Of a DNA stretch of 55,904 nt, positions 34,513 to 46,887 are shown piece after piece. Position 1 is the first letter of the stretch. Every line of letters begins with the position of its first letter. The DNA comes from Paramecium sonneborni (lineage: Eukaryota; Ciliophora; Oligohymenophorea; Peniculida; Parameciidae): contig CAJJDN010000062.1 of the NCBI GenBank assembly GCA_905182985.1, positions 233,731-289,634 of the forward strand. Direction: 5' to 3'. A program made the translations under genes and the position numbers. A model generated the notes under the pieces. The model made no database searches. It saw nothing but the letters and a program-made list of their open reading frames with translations, and was not told the origin of the DNA.

Positions 34513-35061
34513 TCAAGCTTGAATGAAAATGAAAGTTTACATTATCCTCAACAACTTATAAACTATATATTTATTATTTGTTTTCTTCATTACAAAATCT
34601 AGGATAAGATTAACCAGATTATTATTACTAAAATTCTATTCTAAATTTTGATACATATACATTATAATATATCTTCATTATTAGAACTCACTAATTATGA
34701 TTAAATTTTAATTGATTATGTAAAATCTTTACCAAATAATTGAATATATTAGTTAGATTATTATTTGCTTTCTTAATTAGAATAAGGTAAATAAGGAGTC
34801 TAAGCTTCTGGTCTATCATATATACTAGATTATTCTCTGCTTGAACCTAATTAAAGAAATTCTGTTACTCACAGGATCATCTGGTAAAATACAACAAATT
34901 TTAGTAGCTTCTTAAATTTTGATTTTGAGCTAATTTGCTACAAGCTGGATTTAACATTTATTACATTTAGAATCTAAATTTAAAGGTAAAAGTTCTAACT
35001 ATTATTTAGTCACACCATGATTATTAATAGAACATGATTATTGACAAATTGAAACACCCAT
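34513..35061 (-). CDS. Hypothetical protein with N-myristoylation-like start
   Basis: Introns 34825-34846 (22 nt) and 34641-34660 (20 nt) give 168 residues. It starts MGVSICQQSC, which fits an N-myristoylation site followed by Cys residues that could be palmitoylated. A CNKCQ pair and KICCI lie within the first 60 residues. The C-terminal third is helical (FVMKKTNNKYIVYKLLRIM). I do not recognise a family. Membrane attachment is inferred from the first ten residues. Confidence 0.6.
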
Positions 35062-35115
35062 AATAATCTGATTTTTTTATGTAATTATTTATTTAATTTT
35101 ATAAATATAACATTA
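35062..35115. promoter_or_regulatory. 54-bp divergent promoter region (inferred)
   Basis: Two start codons in opposite directions are 54 bp apart (35061 and 35116). The gap is almost pure A/T. It must hold both core promoters. Confidence 0.35.
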
Positions 35116-35905
35116 ATGATAACAAAAATACCTCTAAGAGTAGCTAGAACTCTTCTTCCTTTGAACTATTCTGGATTTAGATTAAATATTCCATAAGCAA
35201 TAATAGAGAAAAGTATCTATTGAAACTAAAATAAGATCATTTATATCAACTTATTGAAAGAGGCATGATATTTGAAACTATGATTTTAAAGAATACATAA
35301 TCAAATCCAGATTAGACTGAAATCAAAGGATTTAAGGTACAAGATTTCGAAGATGAATTAAAATTAGAATTAAGTAAAACAGTAGAAAATGTTTAAATTT
35401 TAATTTGCATTGATTGTTTGAATAAAGAAGAATTATATGATGAAGAATAATCAGATTTCTAGAAGTTAGCTGTATTAAATGAGACTGAAACTCTAGTTTA
35501 ATATTTCTAAGATCCTTATTTGAATCATATACCTTTTAGTATTTATCTAACTAAAGGGAATGGATTAATTACTTATTATGAATGTTCAGCTTACAGAAGC
35601 AAAGTAAATATGACATTCATTTATATATAGATATAAATTAATATGGTCTAAATAATTGATAATATTGAAAAACATAAACTAATTCCAAGAAATGATAGAG
35701 ATATTACTGAATATGAAGGAAATTATCATTGTTTAGATGATACTGTAACAATCTAATAATAAATAAGTTATAAAATGACATTTTAAATTATCTGAAGACT
35801 TTTGGAATAGACTCTGAACTTGCATCGTTTGTGGAAAACCTACAAAGTGATAGAGAACAAGCTCTGTATCTGAAATGGTTATAAAACAAGCTCAATTCTC
35901 CATGA
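35116..35905 (+). CDS. MAM33: MAM33/p32 (gC1qBP) family mitochondrial protein
   Basis: Introns 35213-35235, 35604-35630 and 35745-35767 (23, 27, 23 nt) give 238 residues. The start MITKIPLRVARTLLPLN is basic and amphipathic, as in a mitochondrial targeting peptide. The C-terminal 45 residues carry the family hallmark: a helix, FGIDSELASFVENLQ, then REQALYLKWLQNKL. The centre has the beta-strand pattern of the acidic doughnut-shaped trimer. Family members act in the mitochondrial matrix in ribosome and respiratory-chain homeostasis. The 27-nt intron has no in-frame TGA, so retention would add nine residues. Confidence 0.85.
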
Positions 35906-36007
35906 TTGACTGTTGTAATTAACTTAAATGTAAAAATTATAACAAAACCAAAACTTTTAAAAATAATACCATTAAATACATATAAATTATGAGGATATTA
36001 AATAAAA

Positions 36008-39000
36008 TCAGGTTCTTTCATTTAAGCTAATAAAGAATTGTACAAAATTGGTGAGAGAGTACTTGGTAGTAGTGGGCTTTAACAGTTTTATATTTCGAAT
36101 TGTGATTCTTTTAGCAGGCCCATTTTAATTGCCTTACAGATTTGGAACTTATGAAATTAAAACAGGTAATTCAACTTTAACATCATATGGAGGTTCATCA
36201 CCATCAGTAAATGAATCCTCAAGCTTTTATTTTTTGGATCTGAAATCATTATTCATACAATTATCAAGTAGCTTCACATCTGGCTCATTTGGAAGAGCCT
36301 TTTTAATTTCATCTATAAGTGTCAGATACATCAAAAGAAGCAACCCAGATATTTTATCTTGTAAAGCTTAAGCTCTTCTATTTTCAATTTCAAGAGCTTA
36401 TTCCCCTCTTATAATAGAAACCTTTTCGGCAATTCTAGCGATAGCCTCGATAAATTCGTAAATGGTCATCTAAAAATGTTTTGGTGAAAATAATTCATCT
36501 TTTTAAGTAATCATACTTTATAAGTAGGCAAGATAACATTCTCTATCAGTTAATTCATCACATAAAACATTAGATGATTTTAATAAATCTTTAAAATCTT
36601 AAGGGGAAATGTAATCATATTTATATTGTTAAGGTTTTTTACTTAATTTGCAAGTATATTTATAGAGACACTTAATCATTGGCATTCTATCCCGAATAAG
36701 TATATCACATTTTTCATTCCATAATCTCATTCTCCTCCAAGATTAAGAAGTATCAAATTTTGATAAAAACTCCTAACATTATGACTATAATTATGATAAT
36801 CCTTCTATCATAGTTTAACATAATCCACTCCTGATATATTTATCGTTACAAAATCTAACTAAGACTTCCATTAATTAACATCTCACAATTCCTTTTTCAT
36901 ATGCTTAAGGGAAGGATACATCCTTAGCACCTGCTGTTGAAGTAAATCCAATATCAATATCATTAGGTTTAACTCCTTCCAAAATATCATTTGAAATTAG
37001 AAATTCAATATAATCAGTAGGTCCTAAACATGGTATCTAAAATATTATAAATATTATATACAGGAGCAGTTGGGTTTCCTGATGCAAAATATTTATAACA
37101 ATTAAATAGTTAAAAATAGAATTACTTTAATATTTCTTTGACATCTTATAATTCTGTTTCTTTAACTAGTCTATTTATTTTAGAATTTTAGTAATCAAAT
37201 TCAAAACATTCTTCTATTAATTAATCAGTATCAGGTGGAAAGTATCTAAATATTGATGTTTCTACAGACCATTTAGTAGAAGCAATATTCAAATATGGAG
37301 AAAAATCAAATAATACCATAGTTTCTCTTGGTTTAACTTATATTAAAGGTACATATCTATCAAATAAAATTTGATTGTTATTTGTTATTAGTTCATTAAT
37401 CATTGTCATAGTGTTTCCATCAACTAAAATTTCATTGTTGTATAGAAAAGGAATAGATGGAAGTGCTTAATGTAAAGATAATACATTTTGATCTTCTGCA
37501 ATACATTAAATTCCTAAAATAGGATTTGTAAAAAAATATTTGATAGATGTATTAGGAGGACACATCTTAACAAAGAAGAACTCTTTATTTAAAAAAGTCA
37601 TTAAATATGGTTTGTAATCATCGAAATCAAAATGTATAAAAATTGGCTCAGTTTACAAGGGTCCTGATTTAGGATTCCATTAAAATTTAATTTCTTACCA
37701 ACCTTCACATATCCAACAAACATCCAATTTATTTATCATATTTACTTTTTATTTATTTAATTCAGTAGATTTCATTCTTCTGCTTCTAAGATAAGCTAAA
37801 CATAAATCATCATCAGTTTTTAATTTATTATAATTTTCTAATTTTTCTTCATCCAACAATTTAAAGTATTAAGGTTGTTTATTTAATTAATCTATTTTCT
37901 ATTTTTTTATTTTAAGTTCTTCTCTTCTATTCATAAGAAATCCATTAGGATTCATAATTATATCTTAATAATTGCCTTCAAAATGAAATCCATAGATAGT
38001 TTCATTTTTTATCATTCCCTCAGCTATTATTTAGCTTTATTACTGATTAAATTTATTATATCTAAGATCAATATGAACTAATTCATTATAAGAACGAGAT
38101 AATGCTTTGGCTATTGCTTATGCACATTCCAAAGATGTCATTGCATTATGAGACATATCTAAAATTTTTATACTTGTATTCTTGTACATTGCCTTCCATA
38201 TTTAAATACCTCCATTGATTTAGAGATTATTAAATCCTAAATATAATTCAAATAATCTTTGGGATTATTTTAAAACATTACTCAATGCTATGCTTGAAGA
38301 TTCTGTTATTTTATTATTACACAAATTTAAGCACTACAATGTATTGTTGCTCATTAGATATTAAAACAAAATATTGCAACCCTAATCTCTAAGTAAATTT
38401 TATTCTAAGTTCAATTTGAAGATCAGATTCTTATTAACATATGTCATCAATGTATCTATATGTTTAAAATTTAGTTTGCAGTCTTTTAATTCTAGTTCTC
38501 TTATTGTATTAGGAAAACTAGTTAATAATTCTTTAAATTATCTTGGATCATAAATATTGTTATTTAATTGCATTTTCTATATTCCCTGTGATTATTAAGT
38601 TTTCATAGCTTATGCATAAACTTCACAATCACTAATACTTCTTAAATATCTTGATGCATTTACTTGAGTTAATACATTTCCTTAAGTAGATACTAATCCA
38701 AAGGTTTTTGGTACTAAATTTTAAGCTAATCAATAAAACAAAAGTATCATACAGTTGTTCAATTTTAAATATAAATTTTATGGAAATTGTTAATATACTT
38801 TTGCATATTCAGTTAATTTTTCCTTTTATCTAACGCACTTCATAAATTCTGTTGTCGTCAAATTTGGTAACTGTTTGCTAAATTTTAAATATTTGTCTTA
38901 CTTTCCTAGTTTCATCTTCTCGAGAAAGTCATCGTTATCAATAGACTTCAAATTTATCAAAGATCTTTTAACATCAAATTAAGATGTATTGAATTTATCA

Positions 39001-39359
39001 TTTTTCTATGGTGATATGAAAATTTGTGAATTTTAAGATTAAATTGAGCTTTTTCTTAGCTACTCTGTTGTTTCATTAAATTCTTTGATTTTTTCAGCAT
39101 CCTTTTGCATAAATGATTTCCAATCTAAAACCTAATTAACACCAATATCATTTAATAATCGCTTTTCTTAGCTTCTTAAATCATTTCGATTATCTTTTTC
39201 TATTATTAATGGTTCCAATTTTGAGAGTTTCTTTTAAAGACTCAATTATTATTTTGTTTTGAATTATGATGGGCTTTCTGTAAGTAAGAGGATGCTTTTT
39301 GTTTCTGTTGATCCTAATGTTGTGTCATTAATTTTAATAGGTTTAAACTTATTATGCAT
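36008..39359 (-). CDS. Large leucine-rich-repeat protein
   Basis: Introns 38726-38752 (27 nt) and 37037-37061 (25 nt) give 1099 residues. The first 200 residues are helical and charged. RNI-type leucine-rich repeats occupy about residues 250-430 (TIRELELKDCKLNF, NTLQCLNLCNNKITESSS, LFELYLGFNNLQINGG, SIKILDMSHNAMTSLE, ELVHIDLRYNKF). The remaining 600 residues form a long region without a motif I know, with CWICEGW and a string of aromatic strands (PIFIHFDFDDYKPYLMTF). Such LRR proteins are common in ciliate cilia and cytoskeleton, but no role is shown here. Confidence 0.82.
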
Positions 39360-40158
39360 TTATTTAACCTTATATGTTTATTAATATAAGAGAATTAAAA
39401 AAATTAAATTATTATTGCAATTTCTATATCCACTAGAATATCATTTACTATCTATCATGAAGAATTACTGTCTTATAAGATTAATTCTATATCAAAATAT
39501 TATTATATATCATTATATAATTTCAACCATTAATTTTATAAATACATTTATTTAATTTAATAATCAAAATTACCATAAAACATTTAAGTCACTTAATTTT
39601 CAAATTTTCTGTAACAAATAACGATACTTGGATAAGGACCTATATGTAATATAAAAATGTTTACTAAAGGGTTAAGAAATAAGATTATTAAGTTTATAAA
39701 AATTAAAATGATCAAGATATACAAATTCAATAATTATGAAGTATTTTAAGAGTCAGCTTTATATTAAAATGGATAATTAATAAAAATAAAGTACTTGGGT
39801 CAAGAACCTGAATACTTGATAAAATGACCAATAAAAAAGGATACAATTTGATTAATTCCTACAAATAATAGAATTTATTTAATTCCAAAATAGAGAAATA
39901 ATAATAAAAGTTATCTTAGAGTTAGTGATAAATAAAATGGTAAAAATCAAATGATATTAGTTTTAAATTTAGTTATTTTGTCTAAAAGTAATCTTTTAAA
40001 AAAGTATGATAAAGTTAGTATATCTTTTTGAAAAATAGAAGGTAGTAATAATAATAAATTTGCCTACAGGTTTTACTTTAGATTCAATTCTCATATATCA
40101 AAAAGAATAAAAATTAAGATATCTATTATTTTATTTATCTAAAAGATTTTATTATAAT
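39360..40158. other. AT-rich region with fragmentary frames only
   Basis: About 800 bp. On the plus strand several short frames look partly gene-like (about 39657-39825 and 39840-40030), but TGA codons separate them and no intron set joins them. It may include 5' exons of the gene at 40159, a decayed gene, or spacer. Confidence 0.4.
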
Positions 40159-40500
40159 ATGATTATTAGCATATTTTTGAATGTTTTTCAAGAGATGTTA
40201 ACAAAATCATAAAACGATCAAATTTATATTTTTACTTTTAAATAATGTTAATCTTTTAATTGTTCTGATAAGCAATCAGTTTTAAATTTAGGAGATTCCA
40301 CTTTATCTCATTTATTTTAAACATTAGATAAATTAACAATGAGATTATTTTAGTTTTTGATGGTTTTATATATATTAAAAATATTTACATATTACTTTTT
40401 ATTTAGAAAGTATTTAAAGATTAGAAGATGGGATATGAATATAGCAAGAATGAATCTTTGTCTAGAATAAGACTCAAGGTTGATTATGGGTAATAAATGA
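40159..40500 (+). CDS. Hypothetical protein with one hydrophobic segment
   Basis: A frame of 113 residues from ATG 40159 to TGA 40498. It has a Cys/Ser-containing N-terminal half and a hydrophobic stretch (FQFLMVLYILKIFTYYFLF) followed by a basic, well-composed tail (KIRRWDMNIARMNLCLEQDSRL). The tail is the most convincing part. The true start could lie upstream, since alternative frames also run through 40080-40260. Family unknown. Confidence 0.4.
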
Positions 40501-40586
40501 TTTGATATGTTATTTTTGGTAATAACTTTATAGATTTTATTATTTTATGTAGCAAAAAAGAAAATTTGATTTAATTGTTAAACCCT

Positions 40587-41156
40587 CATTTTGATCCTTT
40601 TTCATCATCTGAATAAAATACATCACAAAATTGATATGGTTATTTTTCTACCATTTACTCTTATTTCGATCTTTCTTTAGTTTATTTTTTAACTTAAGAT
40701 GATTCCTATTCAGAATCATCATCATAGTCAACAGTATTTCGATGATGAGTCGAAATTTGGACATAGTGAACTTAAAGTCTCTCAGATATTTAACGATATG
40801 AAAAGCCTAAAGAATTAAGGTGTTCAACCAACTACCAAAACTCTTGTTTTTGATAGGTATATGGTGAACTTCTTCTTCCTACAAGTTTCTATGGAGGAGG
40901 AGGATTCAAGTCTTTCTCAATAAATACTCGAAATATGGCATCAATATTTGTTTAAACTTTTTATTGAACAACCTCAAATCAAATAAATTTTTACTTAATC
41001 TTGAATTAACTTTTCAACCATCATTTATAAGGAATTATACATCCTAAAAAAGTCTATAGGTTTGATATCATTAGTATTAACATTTTTTATATCAAATGGG
41101 AATTCTCCATTTTCTGGTTTTGGAATGAATAAGGGGCGGGTTTATCTTTTGCTCAT
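40587..41156 (-). CDS. Hypothetical protein with acidic Ser/Gln-rich tail
   Basis: Exon 1 (41156-40995) encodes 54 residues starting MSKRQTRPLFIPKPENGEF. After a 22-nt intron (40973-40994) the frame continues through FRVFIEKDLNPPPP, a helix (FWQLVEHLNSLGFSYRQISERL) and an acidic segment (DYDDDSEQESSQ). To end at TGA 40587 with the typical end DDEKGSK, a 17-nt GTG...CAG intron (40610-40626) must be removed; otherwise the frame runs on past 40470. Family unknown. On the opposite strand the ATG at 40699 opens a shadow frame. Confidence 0.6.
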
Positions 41157-41673
41157 AAAATTATTTTATTATCATTTAATTAAGATGTGGATAATTTTCA
41201 ATTTTGTGTTATTTTAATACAAAAAAAGTAAGATATTAAAGAAATCATTCAAAATTTATTAGACAGACAAAGAATCTTTCTCCTTAATAATTAAATGTAA
41301 TTGTTATTTTTTATAATTTTAAAAAAATCTAAACAAAAATACAATAAATGGAAATTCCAAGTATATCTCATATTCATTTAAACTCAAAAAAACTTAGTCA
41401 AAAAAATGAGAGTCAATAGATAAGGTCATCCAATACTAAAAGGATACAAATAACATTTAGAAATAATATTATATGGATGAAAAATTCATAAAATTTATAT
41501 TGTTGATAGTTGGAAATAACATAATAATAATGAATTTTTATAAAAAAAGGATAAAAAATGTTGTCATATAAGTTGATTATTAACATTTATAGAATAATTT
41601 ATATTTCTTATTATTTTAAAAATATTTATGATAATATATATTACATGACATAATTTCTAATTAAATTTAATAA
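41157..41673. other. AT-rich intergenic region
   Basis: About 520 bp without a supported gene. Repeat B starts inside it at 41372. Confidence 0.5.
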
Positions 41674-42066
41674 ATGTAAGAAAGAGTTAGAGAACAATTA
41701 TTATCTCCTTAATTCAAAGAAACAGAATAAGAATTTATTACTCAAGAAATGCGTAAGTTCTCTAGCATATCAGCTATTGAAATGAATACTCCAGACACAA
41801 AGTATCGTTCTACAATTACACCAACAAAAATGGATACATCAAAAGAGATGAATTCACTTCATTATAGAAATAAAACTTTTGATGATGATATTTTTAGATT
41901 ATATGATGAAATTAAAGATCTTCATTAAAGAAGAGAATTAAATCTATCAACTCTAATTGAACCAAAAATTCTTTTTACAAAACAGGAATATCCTTCTAAA
42001 ATTATGTATAAATATAAAATGAAATAGAGTTAAACGAAAAAGAATGGAGGTATAAATGAATAATGA
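41674..42066 (+). CDS. Hypothetical 130-residue protein (copy 1)
   Basis: An intronless frame of 130 residues, MQERVREQLLSPQFKET..., with a Ser/Thr-rich centre, a helical part (DDIFRLYDEIKDLHQRRELN) and a basic Lys-rich end. No family is recognised. An identical copy lies at 42775-43167 within repeat B, so there is probably only one gene. Confidence 0.65.
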
Positions 42067-42278
42067 TAACGATTAAGCCTTAATTGATAAAATGTATAGA
42101 GCAAATTAAATAAACTATAATAATTTGTTCAATATAATTTGATTATGATAAAGAGAGGAGAATGGATTTTGATCATATAAATATACATTTGAAAATTTTA
42201 GAGAAAAGTTTTTCTGAAATCAAATTTTAAAATAAGTTTGATAATTTCAGATTTCTGAAAGTATAAAAAAGATAGGTA

Positions 42279-42471
42279 TCAAAATATAAATTCTCTATCA
42301 TTTCCTTTATTATTATTATCCAGAATCCATTTATGTTATAGCATTTAATCAATAGTAATTCTATTTTCAGGTCTTTATTACAATCCTCTTTTAACAAAAT
42401 CTTTAAGTGCAGGAGAGAATGTTGATGGTAAATCAAATTTATTCTATTAAAAATATGATTTAATTTACTTT
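42279..42471 (-). pseudogene. Truncated 3' copy of the kinase gene at 43380
   Basis: Last exon and most of the last intron of the DLG kinase, cut off by the N at 42472. It exists only because of repeat B and probably reflects an unmerged contig end. Confidence 0.8.
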
Positions 42472-42472
42472 N
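42472..42472. other. Single N, contig junction
   Basis: One N lies exactly between the two copies of repeat B. Confidence 0.9.
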
Positions 42473-43572
42473 ATTCATTTAAACTCAAAAAAACTTAGTC
42501 AAAAAAATGAGAGTCAATAGATAAGGTCATCCAATACTAAAAGGATACAAATAACATTTAGAAATAATATTATATGGATGAAAAATTCATAAAATTTATA
42601 TTGTTGATAGTTGGAAATAACATAATAATAATGAATTTTTATAAAAAAAGGATAAAAAATGTTGTCATATAAGTTGATTATTAACATTTATAGAATAATT
42701 TATATTTCTTATTATTTTAAAAATATTTATGATAATATATATTACATGACATAATTTCTAATTAAATTTAATAAATGTAAGAAAGAGTTAGAGAACAATT
42801 ATTATCTCCTTAATTCAAAGAAACAGAATAAGAATTTATTACTCAAGAAATGCGTAAGTTCTCTAGCATATCAGCTATTGAAATGAATACTCCAGACACA
42901 AAGTATCGTTCTACAATTACACCAACAAAAATGGATACATCAAAAGAGATGAATTCACTTCATTATAGAAATAAAACTTTTGATGATGATATTTTTAGAT
43001 TATATGATGAAATTAAAGATCTTCATTAAAGAAGAGAATTAAATCTATCAACTCTAATTGAACCAAAAATTCTTTTTACAAAACAGGAATATCCTTCTAA
43101 AATTATGTATAAATATAAAATGAAATAGAGTTAAACGAAAAAGAATGGAGGTATAAATGAATAATGATAACGATTAAGCCTTAATTGATAAAATGTATAG
43201 AGCAAATTAAATAAACTATAATAATTTGTTCAATATAATTTGATTATGATAAAGAGAGGAGAATGGATTTTGATCATATAAATATACATTTGAAAATTTT
43301 AGAGAAAAGTTTTTCTGAAATCAAATTTTAAAATAAGTTTGATAATTTCAGATTTCTGAAAGTATAAAAAAGATAGGTATCAAAATATAAATTCTCTATC
43401 ATTTCCTTTATTATTATTATCCAGAATCCATTTATGTTATAGCATTTAATCAATAGTAATTCTATTTTCAGGTCTTTATTACAATCCTCTTTTAACAAAA
43501 TCTTTAAGTGCAGGAGAGAATGTTGATGGTAAATCAAATTTATTCTATTAAAAATATGATTTAATTTACTTT
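42473..43572 (+). repeat. Direct repeat B, copy 2 (1100 bp)
   Basis: Second copy of 41372-42471. On this side the kinase gene continues intact beyond the repeat end. Confidence 0.93.
42775..43167 (+). CDS. Hypothetical 130-residue protein (copy 2)
   Basis: Same sequence as 41674-42066, in the second copy of repeat B. It converges on the kinase gene with a gap of about 210 bp, which is the likely true context. Confidence 0.65.
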
Positions 43573-45028
43573 TAATATATTTTCCATAATTGATTCATCA
43601 TCTCTTGGATATTCTGAGAAAGGAGTATTACCAGCAACTAGTTCATATGCTAATATAGCCACTTACCATGCATCACATCTCTCATCATATCCTTAATCTT
43701 TAATTACTTCAGGAGCAATATAATCAACAGTTCCACAAAAAGTATTTCTTCTATCTTCTTTTGATGGAATCTCTCTAACACATCCTAAATCACAAAGCTT
43801 TACATAATTCTTAAAATATAAAAAAGGAATACAAGAGACAATAGGATATTTTCAGTTTTTAAATCTCTATGCATATATCCTTATTTATGCATATATTGAA
43901 TTGCTGATAATATTTACATAATAAAAATGCCAGAATCTTTCTCATTAAATCTTTTATTAGATTATTTGTATTAATGTTAAAATAATTCTCCATTATTACA
44001 AAATTCTAACATCATATATATATTTGATTAATCATATGTTTATCCATACATCTTAACAATATTTGGATGTGATAATTTAGATTATATGTTAATTTCTCTA
44101 GCCAATTATTCTTACATTTCATGTTCAATAACTGTTTATTTTTTTATTATTTTAAGTGCAAATATTAATCCAGATCTTTAATCAATTGCCATATGAACAT
44201 CACTAAATTTACCTCTTCCTAAAAATGAACCAATTTTAAGTTTTAATCTATATTCTATTGATGAATATAAACTTTAAGTTTATTTCTAAGATGGAAATTG
44301 AGATGTAATTTTAGGTTATAAAGTACAGGAATCTTAAGATTTTCGAATACTTGAATTATTTGTAAATGTCACAATGCTTGTGTTATTAATTACAGTATTT
44401 TAAATAGGATTAGCTACTTAATTTAAATTAGTAAATGTATTTTAACTAAGACTCTTACTAAGTTCTTATTTTGGTTAAACTTTGAATGGAGAATTGAGTT
44501 TACAATTAATATTAACTTTCTACAATTTCATTCTGGAAGAAAGACCAGCTGCAGTTGAAGTAGATTCTTTTGATAAACGCTAATCTGGTAGTTTTTTGGT
44601 TAAATTCATACTAATGCTATTTTTTAGTAAAACAAGATTTTCTTAGAGTATTTTAGTTTTATCGATTAATTTATTCCAATCTTTTTCCAATTATTCTCTC
44701 TATTTCTTTACATTAGGAGATGGTTAACGTAAAGGTTAATGTTGATTACCTTGGTTTTCAATTTTAATGTTAAGTTCTTTAGATATTTTACGAAAAGCAT
44801 TATTTGTTTGTTAAGATGGAACAATTTTCTTTGAAGGACCATAAACAATTTAAGAAACAGGATATTACAAAAATTGTTTATTTTCTGAAACATCTCTAGA
44901 TTGTATTAACTATATTAGACTATATCAAATACTTTATCTCTCGATGTTTATTATTAGGAGAAGTAGACAGCAGAATTTGTGCCAAATTGATTGTGATATT
45001 TGATTTGGCTTTAGTTGGGTTAAAACAT
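43380..45028 (-). CDS. Serine/threonine protein kinase (aurora-like), DLG instead of DFG
   Basis: Introns 44910-44932 (23 nt), 43810-43832 (23 nt) and 43545-43569 (25 nt) give 525 residues. The N-terminal 250 residues are Ser/Asn/Gln-rich and disordered, with one coiled-coil stretch. The kinase domain (about 255-515) has LGRGKFSDV, FALKIIKK, HRDLKTEN, CDLGCV, the activation segment RRNTFCGTVDYIAPEV and DAWQVAILAYEL. The layout of the activation segment resembles aurora kinases. The magnesium-binding motif reads DLG rather than DFG, which is tolerated in some active kinases. The start is set by a small first exon of 32 codons (MFQPNQSQIKYHNQFG). Confidence 0.88.
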
Positions 45029-45131
45029 TAAACAAATTATATTATTATTATATTTATTATCTCAGATTGTCTAGTTAATATAAAATTAATATATATTTTA
45101 ATTGTATATAATTGAAATAAATTAATATTTA
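45029..45131. promoter_or_regulatory. 103-bp divergent promoter region (inferred)
   Basis: It lies between the start codons of the kinase (minus) and the coiled-coil gene (plus). It is AT-rich and no motif is recognised. Confidence 0.35.
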
Positions 45132-46855
45132 ATGAAAAGACCATCTACAGCTGGAGTACCAAAACATAATCAATCACCGAAGGCTTTCAAAATGAATTAA
45201 AAATTATCAGAAGAAAATCTGTAATAGAAATAATTCTAACTTTCTAAAACATTGTCTAAATTGCAATTCGAATAACGAAATCTCTAATAGCAAATGCATT
45301 TTATAGAAGTAAATTTAAAATATCCAAAAAATAGTAAGAGAAATAAAAGACAAAGATCACTTAAGATGAAAAATAAGGAAATTAAAGTTGGCTAGGAATA
45401 AAACTGAAAATCTAAATTAATTAGCTTAATTCTCAAATTGAAGAAAAACAAAGCTAAATAAAATAATTATAAAAGAATCCTAATTATACTAGAGCATAAG
45501 AATAAAATATTCTTATAGAATATCTCAATTATTGTTCATCATCATTAAAATAAGAATAAAATTTGATGCCAGATGAAGTTGAGGAATTAAAGGTAGAAAT
45601 CTAAGAATTAGAAATAACCAAAAAATTATTAGAAGAATAAAGTGAAAATCTTTCAATTCAAAAAAGTTTACTTGAAAAAAAGATTTCATAATAATATTTA
45701 GAATTAGACCAAACAAAAAATGAACTAAAAGAAAAAGAAAGAGATCTTAGATATTTAAAAAAAGAAATGATTAAATTTGAAGAAAAATAAAAAGAAACAC
45801 AATAAAATTAAAAAGTAACAATTAAGAAAAAGGAAGTTATTGATATAGATGATAAAAAAGCAGAAATAATAGAGAAAGATTAATAAATTAGTTAATAAGA
45901 GTAGATAATTAATTAATTGAAAGAAAAGTTGTAGGAAAGAACTAATTATGAATTAAGAAGCAAAAATGCATTAATTGATGAACTATAAGCATTAAATTAG
46001 TAAGTATAATAGATGAGGGATGAATTAAAGGAATTAAATGAATATTACTTAGCAGAAATCTAACCCTTAGAAACTGAGACATTACCAATAATATAGGGAA
46101 ATCGAGATCATACATTTACAATTTTGCATGATGTTTACAACAAATAAGAAAAGAAATTTCCAAAAGCACCAAGAGTTAGATATGAATAAGTTTAAGATAT
46201 GGGAAAAGAATTGAGTTTAAGATTGTAATTAAAATAAATAACAGTAAATGAAGCATGCATTATCTTAATTTAATCTGCAATCAATAATACTATAAATGTT
46301 GAATAATTATAAGAGTAATTGCTATAAGAACCATTTACAATGGCTGATCCAAATGAAGCTAAATTAATAGCAAGATATATTGTAGAAGATGTTAGTGAAG
46401 AAATTGTTAGTTTGGATCCTTAAGCTACTGTTAAATTACCAGTGGTAAAATCTGTTTTCAGACATTTACTTAATTGTTATGATTTATTGACTGCTGAATA
46501 AGATAAATAATTATGGGAAGAAGTGAGTGCTATTGTTAATAAGTATGAAACAGCATTGAGAAGTTAATTTGATTTACTAAATAAATAATAACATGGATTT
46601 ATGAAACCTAAAGATCTGTTTTATTGTTTGGATTAATTATTTTTAGATCTTACAGATATTTAAAAGGAATATGTGTTGTTAAGACTCTTTGCATATACAA
46701 ATAATATTAATAAGATTATGCATATGAAAATTTTTGATGTTTTTAAAGCTGGATCTTATATTGATAGGGTTTCAAAGGATAGAAAGAAAAAGAAACAAAG
46801 ATAAACTGCAAAAAAGATAGAAATATAGAAGCAAGATATTGATGACTTTGATTGA
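45132..46855 (+). CDS. Coiled-coil protein with helical C-terminal domain
   Basis: One intron (45309-45334, 26 nt) gives 565 residues. The start MKRPSTAGVPKHNQSP resembles the basic Ser/Pro leaders of many ciliate cytoskeletal proteins. A long Gln/Glu/Lys coiled coil runs over about residues 60-310. The last 200 residues form a globular helical domain with two EF-hand-like pairs lacking calcium ligands (LRSQFDLLNKQQHGFMKPKD; LLRLFAYTNNINKIMHMKIF). The tail is basic then acidic (KKKKQRQTAKK...DIDDFD). It lies 32 bp upstream of the casein kinase gene on the same strand. A structural role is inferred; family unknown. Confidence 0.8.
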
Positions 46856-46887
46856 TGATTATGATAATAATATATAATTTTTAATAA

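Larger units (their letters stand above)
41372..42471 (+). repeat. Direct repeat B, copy 1 (1100 bp)
   Basis: Bases 41372-42471 recur at 42473-43572 with a constant offset of 1101 and no difference seen by eye. The copy ends at the N at 42472. Confidence 0.93.

Noticed and set aside
40699..40967. Plus-strand frame with a plausible 29-nt intron (ends SFYGGGGFKSFSINTRN...)
   Set aside because: The minus strand over the same bases gives a longer protein with better composition, a canonical 22-nt intron and a good start; the plus frame is its shadow.
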